Source: Chrysogorgia sp. JL179-B06 (lineage: Eukaryota > Cnidaria > Anthozoa > Scleralcyonacea > Chrysogorgiidae). From it: a stretch of DNA of 64,000 bases. The notes beneath the pieces were generated by a model that was given only the letters and a program-made list of their open reading frames with translations, had not been told where the DNA came from and did not search any database. Positions 57,701 to 63,913 of the stretch are shown in pieces (the stretch's first letter is position 1; every line of letters begins with the position of its first letter). Made by a program: the position numbers and the translations under genes. The stretch covers positions 3,143,501 to 3,207,500 of the forward strand of contig JAYKKM010000049.1 of NCBI GenBank assembly GCA_035772405.1, written 5' to 3'.

Positions 57701-60700
57701 CGCTAGTATCCGCAGGTATGTCCTTATCAGTTTATTCCATGTTATCTTTCGATCATCACGTCATGTAGAACGCGCAATATAAATTAATAAATTATTATTA
57801 TTATTATTGACCATCCTCTTGCAGCCGTCCCTTCCACCTCCATCCTCGCACATCTCTTCACCCACTCATCATCATTATTCCTTTCCACATGCCCGAACCA
57901 CCTCAATCGTGCTCTCCTCAGTACCTTACCTATACATACATACATACATTATTCAAATACTCCTTTACAGGCTTTTCAGCAGTGAATTACAATGAGTTAA
58001 AAATGTAAGAATAAGCTTACAGTATTAAAATTACAAATTTTGATTAAAAGTTACATTATACAAATTATTAATTTTAGGATTATGGAATGATCAAAGGCCG
58101 TTTAAGAATCAATTTACAACAATTATAATAGAATAACAAATTGCTAAATCGAATGATGCAAATTAAGCATATGTGATTTAAGTTTTTTCTTAAAATCATA
58201 TAACGTAACGATATGTTTAAAATTAGTTTCCAAATCGTTCCAAATTTTTGTAGCCCTATATCTAAAGGTTCTCTGACCTGAAGCAGTTTTATACAGTGGA
58301 ATGTTAAGGAGATCCTTGTCGCGCATTGGTTGATCGTGTAGTTCAGTCCGTTTGCAAAACAATTTACTTAAATAACTAGGCGCAAGGTTATTAACACACT
58401 TATAAGCCATTATGGTATCTCTGAACAATAATAATTGTTCGATAGGCAACCAGTTAAGCTGTCGGAACGCTGGCGTTATGTGGTCAAACTTTCTTGTTTT
58501 TGTGATAATTCTACAGGCAAAGTTCTGAACAGACTGGAGTTTTTTCAAGTTCGTGGAGGAGGTATTAGACCAGACAGTGGAGCAATATAGAAGCTTGTTT
58601 ATAACAAGAGCTGTAATAACCAATGATAAAGTATCACTGTCGAAACTGTCTTTGACTCGGTTTATTTGACAGAGTTTAGACATATAGTTTAGACATAAAT
58701 ACCCACAATAGTCCTTTAATAATAACCCATTCTCTCCCTCATCTCCTGCTCTCAATACCTCTACACCTACTCTCTCAATACCATAATAATCCTTTAATAA
58801 CCCTCTCCCTCATATCCTTGCTCTCCTCAGTACCTCACATATCCTCTCAACACCCATTCTCTCCCTCATCTCCTTGCTATAGTTCTATATACAGTAAACG
58901 TCCGCGAAAAGAAGCTAAATTTTTCCCAGTTAGCCTAAAAAAGGTTTTTATATATTTGGTGTCTACTGAGAATTTAGGATCTTAGTTTCTTAAGAGGGAA
59001 AAGGTGCTTGCTGCTGGTCAAAAACTGTAGTCTATATGGGTGTGGTACCTTCCTTATGTTACATATAAGAAATATATAATTATGTTTAAAAGTAAGACTT
59101 AACATTCTAAGCAAATACTGCACACCCTGCTCTAGGTTCGCTGATTTATTTCAGGTTTTTTTTCCCTATACACTGCAACAACATTAAACTGCTTTTTTAA
59201 ACATCAATTCATGCCTGGTCAGCTTGCACAGTGTATCAATTTTTATTTTGAAATTACAAGAGGTTCTACACAGTCTGATTGTCATATAAAAACAGTTTTT
59301 ATTATTATTTTTTCTATTTTTTATGATTTTCGAAATATGAACCTGTATCCAATTTTATAGGCTCAACAGCAAGCCTGGAAATAATTATTTTCGCTGTACC
59401 TGTCAGAATGACAAGCACAAATGATTTGTAACGGACATACAAAAATTTGTACCTGTCACGGTACAACTTAGTGTAACATCTTAAAACTTAGCGTAACGTC
59501 TCTAAACCTAGCGTATAACGTTTCAAACTTAGCGTAACGTTTCAAACTTAGTGTAACGTCTCATAACGTAGCGTAACGTTTCAAACTTAGCGTAACGTTT
59601 CAAACTTAGTGTAACGTCTCATAACGTAGCGCAATATCTCCAAAGCTTAATGTCTCGAAACGTAGCGCAATGTCTCCAAACTTAGCATAATCAGGTCTCA
59701 AAACTTAGCGCAATGTCTCAAAACTTAGCGTAATGTCGTAACTCAAAACTTAGCTTAATGTATAATACAAAATCTAAAGCAGAGTCCATTCAACACAAAA
59801 ATGTTCAACTTTCACAAAAAGTTAATCTTCGGACAAGATGAGCATCGGACAAAATGACAGACAGAATTAATATTGTAACTGTCAAATCTCTATAGAAATG
59901 GAAAATTTGTACCGGACAATGTCCGTGACAGGCCGCTAATATCCAGGAGTTCTTATATGATGGCGGTTTAAATGCCAAAATTTTAGCCTACAGGTTCTTA
60001 ATCATTAGGTTCTTATACGCGGGTGTTTACTGTATTCACTTAGGGATGCACCACTCATCCACCTGACCATCCATCTGCATGGGAAAGTATTTCACCAAGG
60101 TTTTCGAGCACACCGAACGACGAAGGAGCGAGACAAATACTTTCCCGTACAAACCGACCAAATGAGGTTAATAAGGAATTCATTATATGAGGTGAAATTT
60201 CAGAGAAAACCCGAAATGACGTCACATAGACTGTCGGTAATAAAATTAAAATCAGCTGTTATTTCTAAAATAAAGCATTATCGTAAAATATATCAGTTAT
60301 TAGTATTAGGTTTGGGATTAGGACTATGTTTTGAATTCGGGATACTTACCGTATTTCCTCTATTAAGCCCCCTCCCTCTATATTAAGCTCCCCTTCTAAT
60401 AAGCCCCCCATTAAGTTAAAAATAAGCCCCTCGCTCTATTAACCCCCCCTCCCCTCAACATGACGTTGAACTACATGATAGATATTTTGACAAAAAAACA
60501 AGATTTTTTATCTATTCTGTCCACAGTAACCTACAGTAGTCGGTTTTAGGTTTCGGTTTTTTTCTTACTTTGACATGGAAAACCAAATAAGCCCCTTCTC
60601 CCTATTTTGCCCCTCCCTCCAACAAGACCCCCTCCTTTGATGACTTAAAATTAATAACTAATAAGCCACCCGAAGTGTTTAATAGAGGAAATACGGCATA

Positions 60701-63566
60701 TGAAACGTCAGTCATTATATCTTTTGGTTAATTTTCTTCAGTGTTTTAACGCTGTTTTTGTCTTCAAATGATAATTACCGTTTACCTTACCTCTTCGTTA
60801 TTAGTGTATGTTGAGCTTTATCTCTGCATTTCGTTCTTGAGATAAATATCTTAACGTGCCTATAACCCTCAATGTATTTATTATTTATCAATATTCTATG
60901 CGAGGCAAATAGTTGAACAATGAAATATTTCTTTGATTTGATCTTTCCTTCGATACTTTGTGCAAATTGAATAAAAGGTTGGCATACTGTCGAAGGGCCT
61001 AATACCTGTACTAACCCTAACTCTTACGATAATGCTTTATTTTAGAAATAACAGCTGATTTTAATTTCGAATTTTACTACCGATAGTCTATGTGACGTCA
61101 TTTCGGGATTTATATGAAACTTCACCAATAATTTATTCGAAATTCAAGATTGAGTATTAAAACTCATTCCCAGATTGAGTTTCTAGGTCCGTTAACCGGA
61201 CCTAGAAAAGTGCTTGGATAAAACCCTGATAATATAGTATATTTAGGGTTGGTCTTCACACGCAAGCAAACGAAGCACGCTACGTATGCTGATAATGCGC
61301 GTGCTTTAATTTGATCTGTGCGCGTGCGTGGAGTAATTAACTTGGAATAAAACTCATCGATCTGTACTCGCTAGACACACGCGCCATGATTTTGCTCCGA
61401 ACAATCCACGTTATCCTTTTTGTTTGGTTGGTTCTTCTCGGGATTCGTCATACTGAGGAAAACCTAGTGCAGGCCTAATGTTACGTACCGCAACGGATCA
61501 ACTTCGACCGCCTTATTTTTCTCAAACACGTCGTTTGGTATTTGAGCATTGATATTTTAGTTTTAAGTCACTTAAGACTTTTCTTTTTTTAAAATTAATA
61601 GTTTTTTGTTCATAATGCATGGTAATATATGTAGTAGGCTTTATCTTATAATGAAACTGTAATTCGTTTTATAAGTAACATTTAGAATAATATGTTGTTG
61701 TAAGAGCATTGAGACTATTGTATAATGCTCCTAATACGTCTTTATTATAATTATTATTATAGATAATTTAACGAGTTACAAACATCACGCTAGGAATGTT
61801 CGGTATACCGAAAATACCGGTATTGAATCCAATATCAGTATACCGGTATGACTTTTACGGTAATACCGATATATCGAAATTTCCGGTATACCTAAATTTT
61901 TTTCGGTATAGCGAAATTTTATATAGCAAAGCACATGCCTAAATCTTAAATTTATATTCTAATACTTCTTGTTTCGCTCAATCGCATCCTGTCGGTAAGC
62001 ACGTTGCTTTGCGAAAGGAGTCCCAAACGACAATATTATACCGTATTTTAACTACATTTTGATATTCACAGAGATTAGAATTTATCAAGAGTTTTAAGGT
62101 GTCATGTTTTGAACTATTAGTTCAATAGTTTGGGGTTTTTTCATGGTTCTGTAGATGCAATAAAACATAACTTTCCACAAGGCCCAAAAACCGGTATACC
62201 GGAAATACCGGTACAATTTTACTGGTATACCGATACCGGAAATTTCTCATACGAACATCCCTACATCACGCTTCAATTTCTTAAGTGCATGTAGATAAAA
62301 TATGAGCGGCCGATCTTTATCTCATATACAAACTCGAGCCGAAGGCGAGCGCTCGTATATCAGATAAAGATCAGACGCGAATATTTTTTATGGCTTATGA
62401 AATGAATACATATAAGTACAGTAAAATCCCGCGTATAAGAACCTACTATTTTCCAGGTCAGGGTGAAAAGACAAAATAAGCCTGTTTAGGTTCTTAAATA
62501 GGTTCTTATTTTTTCAAAGAGTGTTTCTATGCAGTACTGTACTGCTTTATAACACTGACATTTGTTTTGTTGACAATTTTATTATACCAGTGGAAGTTGA
62601 AATTATAAGTGCTGTTTCATATAAAGTCTGAAACACTTTCATGAAAGTAAATTTTGCAGTCTAGGAGTTTAATACCCTGAAACACATTTATCTGGAACTG
62701 TATAAATCACTGCCAAGACTTCAGTCTTATTTCTCATTCCATAACTATTACATGCCTACCAAATAAGAACCTTTTCCAAATTTCAGGCTGAATTGGTTCT
62801 TGTAAAAATGGGTGTCTAAATGGCAAATTTCTGGCTGTAGGTTCTTAATCCACTAGGTTCTTATATGCGGGATTTTACTGTATTCATATCTATACAAAGA
62901 TACAAGCTGTTTTATCTGAGGAAGTCGAACAAACGTTTTTGTAAATAGGACAAATCTTTATCCAATTTAAAACCTCCGTCATGCCACTGATTTCCTTTGT
63001 TTTTCGTCATGAATTATTAATGAATTTGATAAACATAAATAAAAAACAATAGATGTAGTTCTGTTGCTAAATAATTATTTATCATTTTTTAATTACAAGT
63101 AAACAGTAGACATTTGTACCTCAAATTCCAAGTCAAACTGGTCAACATTTATACTGTTTAAGTTCGTTTCGATGGTTCTTGCAGCTTTCTGAATCAAAAT
63201 AGAATCAATGGTCACATTTTACGTGTTGCAAATGATGCAAAAAGTTGAAATAACTATACCACTTTTTGCAACATTCTGTTACAATTTATGAAAAAAACTT
63301 CTTTGCACCTTTTTCTTTTTGTTAGTTCTCTCTGTCTCATCTCCTGCGCCGCCAGATGACCCTCCACCTCCTGAAACAGACGAGAAAATGAAAGAAGGAA
63401 GATTTAATAGAAATTACTTATGTACAAGCTGAAACTTTAATAACAAACCTTCGTTGGCATTCTCGGCCCGTCCAAGGCCTCCTAACATCTTATAAGCTTG
63501 AGCATGGATAGAATCAACCCTACCAGCATATATTTTGGCACCGGCATCCAACGTACAACTTGCAAT
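33540..63566 (-). CDS. NCAPH: condensin complex subunit 2 (NCAPH), 15 exons, 5' and last exons missing
   Basis: NCAPH is the kleisin of condensin I, bridging SMC2/SMC4 and binding the HEAT subunits during mitotic chromosome compaction. Exons: 63449-63566, 63309-63370, 63120-63188, 57299-57488, 53633-53721, 53482-53548, 51516-51601, 49957-50101, 49267-49376, 47241-47363, 45591-45639, 43922-43983, 42438-42581, 35463-35576, 33540-33725. All phases agree and sum to 538 codons. Marks in order: [19 protein letters not shown] equivalent, [122 protein letters not shown] and [18 protein letters not shown]-terminal exons lie to the right; the short C-terminal exon after ANEK is not secured. Introns are packed with MITEs. 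Confidence 0.93.
33822..33980. repeat. MITE, TIR GGCCGTTTTCCACTTCACC
   Basis: GGCCGTTTTCCACTTCACC..GCTCGCCGCTA pairs with TAGCGGCGAGCGAAAGGGTG..AAAACGGGCTT. A solo copy of the terminus is at 7925-7945. Confidence 0.75.
33981..34462. repeat. MITE, TIR AGGACATTGGCAACA, copy 1
   Basis: AGGACATTGGCAACA ... TATGAAAGAACTCGTAAAAT on the left pairs over ~170 bp with ATTTTACGAGTTCTTTCATA ... TGTTGCCAATGTCCT on the right. Same ends as 48318-49205. Butts against the preceding MITE. Confidence 0.8.
34871..34916 (-). ncRNA. hammerhead-ribozyme-like motif (arm 1)
   Basis: Minus strand: ACCC, CTGATGA, stem II GACACT/AGTGTC, GAAA, CGTT, GGGT. All core positions of a type I hammerhead are kept with a GUU site; stem III is reduced to A-CG-U. 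Homologous to arm 2. Self-cleavage not tested. Confidence 0.5.
35278..35328 (+). ncRNA. hammerhead-ribozyme-like motif (arm 2)
   Basis: Plus strand: ACCC at 35280-35283, CTGACGA 35284-35290, stem II GACACT (35292-35297)/AGTGTC (35307-35312), GAAA 35313-35316, CGTT, then GGGT. The core tolerates the C at position 7. Confidence 0.5.
35463..35576 (-). CDS. NCAPH: NCAPH exon n
   Basis: [20 protein letters not shown] then KKGMWDIM: the family's YAKTAKK-(M/I)-D-(V/M)-KKLK-x-x-MW motif at the start of the SMC-binding winged-helix domain. Phase 0 to 0. Confidence 0.95.
36040..36540. repeat. MITE, TIR AGGGGTGTTTA..AGGGCTAGCC
   Basis: AAGGGGTGTTTAGGGCTAGC at 36040 pairs with GAGGGCTAGCC...AAACACCCCTAA at 36503-36538. 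Interior has many GAGGGCTGGCCCTCC words, themselves palindromic. Confidence 0.7.
36828..37102. repeat. hairpin array TTGGTTAT/ATAACCAA (left arm)
   Basis: About nine TTGGTTATATCAAATAACCA hairpins in alternating orientation separated by short AT-rich spacers (AACTTAAATA, TCAATTGAT). The mirror array is at 38795-39055 in the right arm. Confidence 0.9.
37168..37368 (+). CDS. 66-aa frame in palindrome arm, duplicated
   Basis: Frame with an internal Met in good context giving [20 protein letters not shown] then [12 protein letters not shown], followed by a possible donor GCAA|GTACTG. It reads like a first exon, maybe captured from a host gene. An identical copy is at 38521-38721 minus. No family recognised. 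Confidence 0.3.
   Translation: MTFWLDEKGATNERRIMAGCTPNRNDLARSLTEAIGRAINQTLSSTEASTVLIEGILRFCPIQFVI
38521..38721 (-). CDS. 66-aa frame, mirror copy
   Basis: Identical in protein to 37168-37368, on the other palindrome arm. Preservation in both arms only shows the duplication is recent or corrected, not that the frame is used. Confidence 0.3.
   Translation of the reverse strand: MTFWLDEKGATNERRIMAGCTPNRNDLARSLTEAIGRAINQTLSSTEASTVLIEGILRFCPIQFVI
39122..39620. repeat. hAT-like MITE, TIR CAGG(A/G)(G/C)CGGATTA
   Basis: CCAGGAGCGGATTAACGACT..CGTAGGCCCTAG on the left pairs with CGTAGGCCCTAG..GGATAATCCGGCCCTGG on the right. Both borders are followed by ATACC. CAGGG-type ends are usual for hAT MITEs. 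Abuts the giant palindrome. Confidence 0.7.
40252..42381. mobile_element. 2.1-kb nested TIR element, TIR ATGGCCCTATC
   Basis: Outer arms 40252-40400 and 42245-42381 pair (ATGGCCCTATCTATGGCCCA, CAACAAAAT, CTAGTTACCAACCCAGAAAC). Inside is a second inverted pair at 40425-40560 / 41335-41450 (CGATAATTGTAACCAACC, poly-C/poly-G). A third lies at 41478-41540 / 41965-42035 (GGTAGCCAATTGGCCGCCGC vs GCGGCGTTCAATTGGTTACC). So two younger insertions sit in an older one. Confidence 0.7.
42438..42581 (-). CDS. NCAPH: NCAPH exon m
   Basis: Asp/Gly-rich start, GGFGDCSEE, and DNLVSQPNR, the NL-V-x-(E/Q)P-x-(K/R) box that precedes the C-terminal winged-helix domain. Phase 0 to 0. Confidence 0.85.
42812..43655. 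repeat. 850-bp foldback MITE
   Basis: GAAATTTTGCTTATAATTAA..GGCCCCTTG..GATTTTATAAAACAC on the left pairs over ~370 bp with GTGTTTTATAAAATCCGTTC..TTAATTATAAGCAAAATTTC on the right; spacer ~110 bp. Confidence 0.85.
43922..43983 (-). CDS. NCAPH: NCAPH exon l
   Basis: [20 protein letters not shown], matching the family's YD-(Y/F)-x-N-x-ND-x-(S/A)-N-(F/Y)-CP motif. Phase 1 to 0. Confidence 0.88.
44096..44605. repeat. TAATACGTATTATG palindromic minisatellite
   Basis: 17-bp units TAATACGTATTATGTAA at 44440-44595, each a near-perfect palindrome, with a few units at 44096-44135. The array lies between two copies of a MITE (44134-44420 and 44609-44860). Confidence 0.9.
44134..44860. repeat. MITE direct duplication (ACATGACAAAATTAC...)
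   Basis: Two copies share TATACATGACAAAATTAC, GGATTCTGATTGGCTGAGAG, TCATTAATTGCACT, AATTTTGTCATGGAAATAAT and CGCCTAACGGCTCG. Each copy is itself two hairpins. The minisatellite may have grown from the junction. Confidence 0.85.
44865..45000. repeat. foldback repeat (GTGTTTCATCAGGATATCC)
   Basis: CGAGGAAGAGTGTTTCATCA..GATATCCAAAC pairs with GTTTGAATATCCTGATGAAA..CGCTCTTC. The centre GGAGGCGAAGCCGAGG is a small palindrome. Confidence 0.7.
45173..45316. repeat. foldback repeat (AGATCAAACACGAGTTTGAG)
   Basis: AGATCAAACACGAGTTTGAG..TTTCATCAGGGG pairs with CCCCTGATGAAAC..AACGAGTGTTTGATCT. Centre GAGGGCGTAGCCCGAGG. Same style as the preceding repeat. Confidence 0.75.
45591..45639 (-). CDS. NCAPH: NCAPH exon k (49 bp)
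   Basis: [16 protein letters not shown], little conserved. Small exon accepted because it supplies exactly the phase change (0 to 1) needed between exons j and l. Confidence 0.7.
45745..45850 (+). repeat. 5S-rRNA-like sequence, SINE3-type
   Basis: GAAGTTAAGCCCTGTTGG (A box), TTAGTACTTGG (intermediate element) and GGATGGGTGACCGTCTGGGT (C box) in the order and spacing of the 5S rRNA internal promoter. The 5' half of 5S is unrecognisable and non-5S sequence follows. Hence a 5S-derived SINE or pseudogene, in an NCAPH intron. Confidence 0.65.
46326..47027. repeat. pogo/Tigger-like MITE, copy 1
   Basis: TACAGTAAAAACCCGCGTAT..AAGAACCTAGATTTTTCCCA at 46326 and inverted ..CTAGGTTCTCATACGCGGGTTTTTAATGTA at 47000-47027. 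TIR CAGTAAAA-CCCGCGTATAAGAACC with TA flanks is like pogo/Tigger-type elements. A GC-rich repeat with poly-G is nested at 46670-46840. Confidence 0.8.
47241..47363 (-). CDS. NCAPH: NCAPH exon j
   Basis: [20 protein letters not shown] then [18 protein letters not shown], matching T-(I/L)-L-(T/A)-KSTLE ... TLP-x-D-(F/L)-x-Y. Acceptor CGTTGCAG, donor CTT|GTAAGT, phase 0 to 0. Confidence 0.92.
47527..47866. repeat. MITE, TIR CTGCCTATCTCACGTTTGGG
   Basis: CTGCCTATCTCACGTTTGGG GATTTTAGATATCC on the left pairs over ~90 bp with GGATATCTAAAATCC..CCAAACGTGAGATAGGCA on the right, and the inner GATGTCACAAGAGGCATT also pairs. Related to 3935-4338. Confidence 0.85.
47990..48110 (-). repeat. tRNA-derived SINE, copy 1
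   Basis: Minus strand: A-box remnant GAGCGTCTCACCGGCAATCA, B box ATTCGATCCCTG, then GAGCATTTGAGTTTGACGAT and CGTCCATGTATCGTC tail. Same family as at 50205-50345, 50484-50660 and 50780-50890. Confidence 0.7.
48318..49205. repeat. MITE, TIR GGACATTGGCAACA, copy 2
   Basis: AGAACATTGGCAACAATAGA..ACTAATTTTGACCGAAGAC on the left pairs with ACAATCCGTCTTTGGTCAAA..TTGTTGCCAATGTCCT on the right. The interior holds the AATGC/AATGT microsatellites. Confidence 0.7.
48532..48720. repeat. AATGC and AATGT pentanucleotide microsatellites
   Basis: (AATGC)n at 48535-48606 changes abruptly to (AATGT)n at 48617-48720 with a few ACGTA variants; C-to-T change in the same unit suggests one array split by mutation and re-expansion. 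Confidence 0.95.
49267..49376 (-). CDS. NCAPH: NCAPH exon i
   Basis: [20 protein letters not shown] then [16 protein letters not shown]: the basic KKK patch and F-x-I-DFE box of the family. Phase 1 to 0. Confidence 0.9.
49957..50101 (-). CDS. NCAPH: NCAPH exon h
   Basis: [20 protein letters not shown] is the near-invariant EYSYF-x-x-x-x-(L/M)-x-MWAGP-x-HW motif. Donor GAAAG|GTGCG. The acceptor (GGCTCAG at 50102-50108) is chosen by phase; an upstream TCTAG would not fit the frame. Confidence 0.88.
50205..50345 (-). repeat. tRNA-derived SINE, copy 2
   Basis: Minus strand: TCTCGCGGTAGCTCAATGG (A box), GTTACAGGTTCGATACCTG (B box), acceptor-like closing GGGAGT, then TCTGAGGATTTGAGCTTGAC and GATCGTCC tail. 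Not a functional tRNA: the anticodon arm pairs poorly. Confidence 0.75.
50484..50660 (+). repeat. tRNA-derived SINE, copy 3, internal duplication
   Basis: TCTCGGTGGCTCAATGGTTA, then the block ATGGTTAGAGCGTCTCACCG to GGTTACAGGTTCGA is repeated twice in tandem (~48 bp) before GATTCCTGTACGGGACTCAG and the tail. It thus has two B boxes and two partial A boxes. Confidence 0.8.
50780..50900 (+). repeat. SINE tail plus 5' head fragment, copy 4
   Basis: ACAGACGATACATGGATGAT CGTCAAACTCAAATCC tail (minus orientation) adjoins GTCCCGGCGGTAACTCAATG GTTGGAGCGTCTTACCG head (plus orientation): two truncated copies head to tail. Confidence 0.6.
50900..51510. other. NCAPH intron: AT-rich, no gene
   Basis: TATATGTACAGTATATAT-type low-complexity at 51090-51180 and AT-rich sequence up to exon g. 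No repeat ends or coding seen. Confidence 0.4.
51516..51601 (-). CDS. NCAPH: NCAPH exon g (acidic)
   Basis: [20 protein letters not shown] then DCGDGMDE, the acidic central stretch typical of NCAPH. Acceptor TTTTTTGTAG keeps phase 1; a nearer CAG would break the frame. Confidence 0.8.
52003..52028. repeat. poly-C tract
   Basis: About 20 consecutive C; similar homopolymers (G or C) occur at 40541, 41341 and 46693. All sit within GGGGC-type transposon ends and are likely length-uncertain in the assembly. Confidence 0.9.
52171..52574 (-). pseudogene. LINE RT C-terminal fragment, frameshifted
   Basis: Minus strand, two frames: [20 protein letters not shown] then [20 protein letters not shown]; after a shift [20 protein letters not shown] then [20 protein letters not shown]. 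Typical CR1/Jockey-like thumb and connection region (LG-x-x-IS-x-(D/N)LKW...). Short 5'- and 3'-truncated copy. Confidence 0.75.
52652..52795. repeat. GC-rich perfect hairpin with flanking 10-bp repeat
   Basis: TAGCCTGAGAAGATCAGACC CCCTCTCAGGCGCGGTCTACCC pairs with GGGTAGACCGCGCC..GGGGGTCTGATCTTCTTAGGCTA around GCCCAGCGGGGC. CCCCTCTCAGGCGCGGTCTA occurs twice on the left. AGTACAAGAG flanks both sides, a likely target duplication. Confidence 0.85.
52866..53363. repeat. MITE, TIR TTTAAAGGTCAACTATACCT
   Basis: CTTTAAAGGTCAACTATACC TTTGAGGTT at 52868 pairs with AACCTCAAAAGGTATAGTTG ACCTTTAAGG at 53335-53365; inner AACGACCGCGTAGCAAGA also has an inverse. Between NCAPH exons f and g. Confidence 0.8.
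53482..53548 (-). CDS. NCAPH: NCAPH exon f
   Basis: [20 protein letters not shown] then AP; little conserved, in the variable acidic region. Kept because acceptor, donor and phase (0 to 1) fit both neighbours. Confidence 0.7.
53633..53721 (-). CDS. NCAPH: NCAPH exon e
   Basis: [20 protein letters not shown] then FTNWDKNAE, matching the QICPSLAGF-(Q/S)F-T-x-WD region. Donor GAG|GTTATA is weak. Phase 1 to 0. Confidence 0.88.
53888..54030. repeat. foldback repeat (CAATTATTGGAT)
   Basis: ATGAAACAATTATTGGATGA..GTGATATCAAGAATTAT pairs with ATAATTCTTGATATCATG..AATCCAATAATTGTTTCAT; centre CCGAGGTAAATGAGGCGGGG. Confidence 0.75.
54030..55080. other. NCAPH intron: unrecognised, with GATTCTCAATG inverted words
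   Basis: Several 60-100-codon plus-strand frames (for example [20 protein letters not shown] at 54832-55014) without known motif. GACGTCAGATTCTCAATG at 55021 is inverted at 55478-55497, so this is probably the interior of one element interrupted by the LINE end at 55083. Confidence 0.35.
55083..55372 (+). pseudogene. LINE 3' end with (TTA)n tail
   Basis: Plus strand: [20 protein letters not shown] then [20 protein letters not shown] and [11 protein letters not shown], stop. This is the canonical C-terminus of CR1/L2-like LINE ORF2 (YGDRAFS..A..LWN.LP..IR....), followed by a short 3' UTR and ATTATTATTATTATTA. 5'-truncated insertion. Confidence 0.85.
55680..56146. repeat. diverged direct repeats
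   Basis: GTTTTATCAACGAAAAC..CATCCAAACGAACAACTGG..GTTTGCTGTTTCACAGCAGA at 55680-55770 recurs at 56050-56145 (GTTTTATCGATGAGG..TTTGCTGTTTCACAACAGA). Confidence 0.65.
56490..56955. repeat. MITE copy 2, TIR AGTGTCTATGAAGTGAAAAA
   Basis: TTAAAGTGTCTATGAAGTGA at 56491 and TTCACTTCATAGACACTTTAA ends 56954. Same family as 5008-5434; the two arms and the GCACGGCAGGAGCGT word agree. TTAA at both borders. Confidence 0.85.
57299..57488 (-). CDS. NCAPH: NCAPH exon d
   Basis: [20 protein letters not shown], then [17 protein letters not shown] and LDLSELK. The DP-(L/M)-F-x-KT-x-ASFDE-x-x-(T/S) block is the best NCAPH signature. Acceptor GTTCTAG, donor GAAAG|GTGAG. Confidence 0.93.
57785..57930 (-). pseudogene. 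LINE ORF2 C-terminal fragment ([10 protein letters not shown])
   Basis: Minus strand [20 protein letters not shown] then [18 protein letters not shown], the well-known end of many LINE ORF2 proteins, next to an (ATT)n tail at 57788-57808. The words GCTCTCCTCAGTACCT recur at 58820, so a second fragment lies there. Confidence 0.8.
58144..58760 (-). pseudogene. CR1/L2-like LINE ORF2 C-terminal third
   Basis: 203-codon open frame: [87 protein letters not shown], and [16 protein letters not shown] near the end. Matches the palm-thumb to C-terminus of LINE RT, with stop at 58144. Truncated on its 5' side at about 58755, where TC-rich repeats take over. No endonuclease or catalytic FADD in the window. 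Confidence 0.88.
58893..60036. repeat. pogo/Tigger-like MITE, copy 2
   Basis: ACAGTAAACGTCCGCGAAAA..GCTAAATTTTTCCCAGTTAG on the left, ATTAGGTTCTTATACGCGGG TGTTTACTGTA on the right. Contains the AACTTAGCGTAA repeat array. Confidence 0.75.
59460..59765. repeat. AACTTAGCGTAACGT(T/C)TC minisatellite
   Basis: About fourteen units of 18-20 bp, AAACTTAGCGTAACGTTTC and variants (ACGTAGCGCAATATCTCC), within the pogo-like element. Confidence 0.9.
60185..61130. repeat. MITE with nested MITE
   Basis: Outer: GTGAAATTTCAGAGAAAACC CGAAATGACGTCACATAGAC..AATCAGCTGTTATTTC pairs with GAAATAACAGCTGATTTTAA..GTCTATGTGACGTCATTTCG..GAAACTTCAC. Nested at 60350-60700: ACCGTATTTCCTCTATTAAG and TAATAGAGGAAATACGGCA with GCCCCC-rich interior. 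Confidence 0.8.
61135..61790. other. NCAPH intron: no gene recognised
   Basis: A small palindrome CTAGGTCCGTTAACCGGACCTAG at 61180-61205 (shown in part) and (ATT)n at 61745-61760; otherwise unremarkable. Confidence 0.4.
61790..62268. repeat. MITE, TIR TAGG(A/G)ATGTTCG, CCGGTATACCG-rich
   Basis: TAGGAATGTTCGGTATACCG AAAATACCGGTAT at the left, ATACCGGAAATTTCTCATAC GAACATCCCTA at the right. The word ACCGGTATACCG is repeated and self-complementary, so each end forms several hairpins. Confidence 0.8.
62419..62885. repeat. pogo/Tigger-like MITE, copy 3
   Basis: TACAGTAAAATCCCGCGTAT AAGAACCTACTATTTTCCAG and CACTAGGTTCTTATATGCGG GATTTTACTGTA. TA at both borders; the most compact of the three copies. 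Confidence 0.85.
63120..63188 (-). CDS. NCAPH: NCAPH exon c
   Basis: [20 protein letters not shown] then EFE; the family has a T-I-E-x-N-x-x-x-(I/L)-N-V stretch just before the DPLF block. Phase 0 to 0. Confidence 0.85.
63309..63370 (-). CDS. NCAPH: NCAPH exon b (Gly/Lys linker)
   Basis: 62 bp, [21 protein letters not shown] pattern trimmed to low-complexity Gly then KKKK. Supported by GT-AG borders and phase 1 to 0. Confidence 0.75.
63449..63566 (-). CDS. NCAPH: NCAPH exon a
   Basis: First exon visible: [20 protein letters not shown] then [13 protein letters not shown], the conserved kleisin segment before the basic linker. Acceptor ATGCCAG, donor CGAAG|GTTTG, phase 0 to 1. Confidence 0.9.
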
Positions 63567-63624
63567 CTGGCATGAAAATGAATGTACTGTAGTCATGGTA
63601 CTGTACTGTTCTATAGTCTACCGA

Positions 63625-63878
63625 GTTCATACCGTCTGTAGTTAGATATCGCTCTATGACCTTTAGGTCATATTGAGCACTCTACAGGATGAAAACCATT
63701 GTCGCTTATGCATTGTGCGCACGCTCACTGCTTGCAGTTTGAGCACTCTGGCATGGTTTTGGATGTCCCACATTTGTGTGGCATCAAGGGTGACTGTAAA
63801 TAGCAGTTATCTTCATCCTGCTCATCAGCACTACAGTGATGAGGCCCAAAAGGCCGAAACGGTACCGTCTGTAGTTAG

Positions 63879-63913
<35 letters not shown>

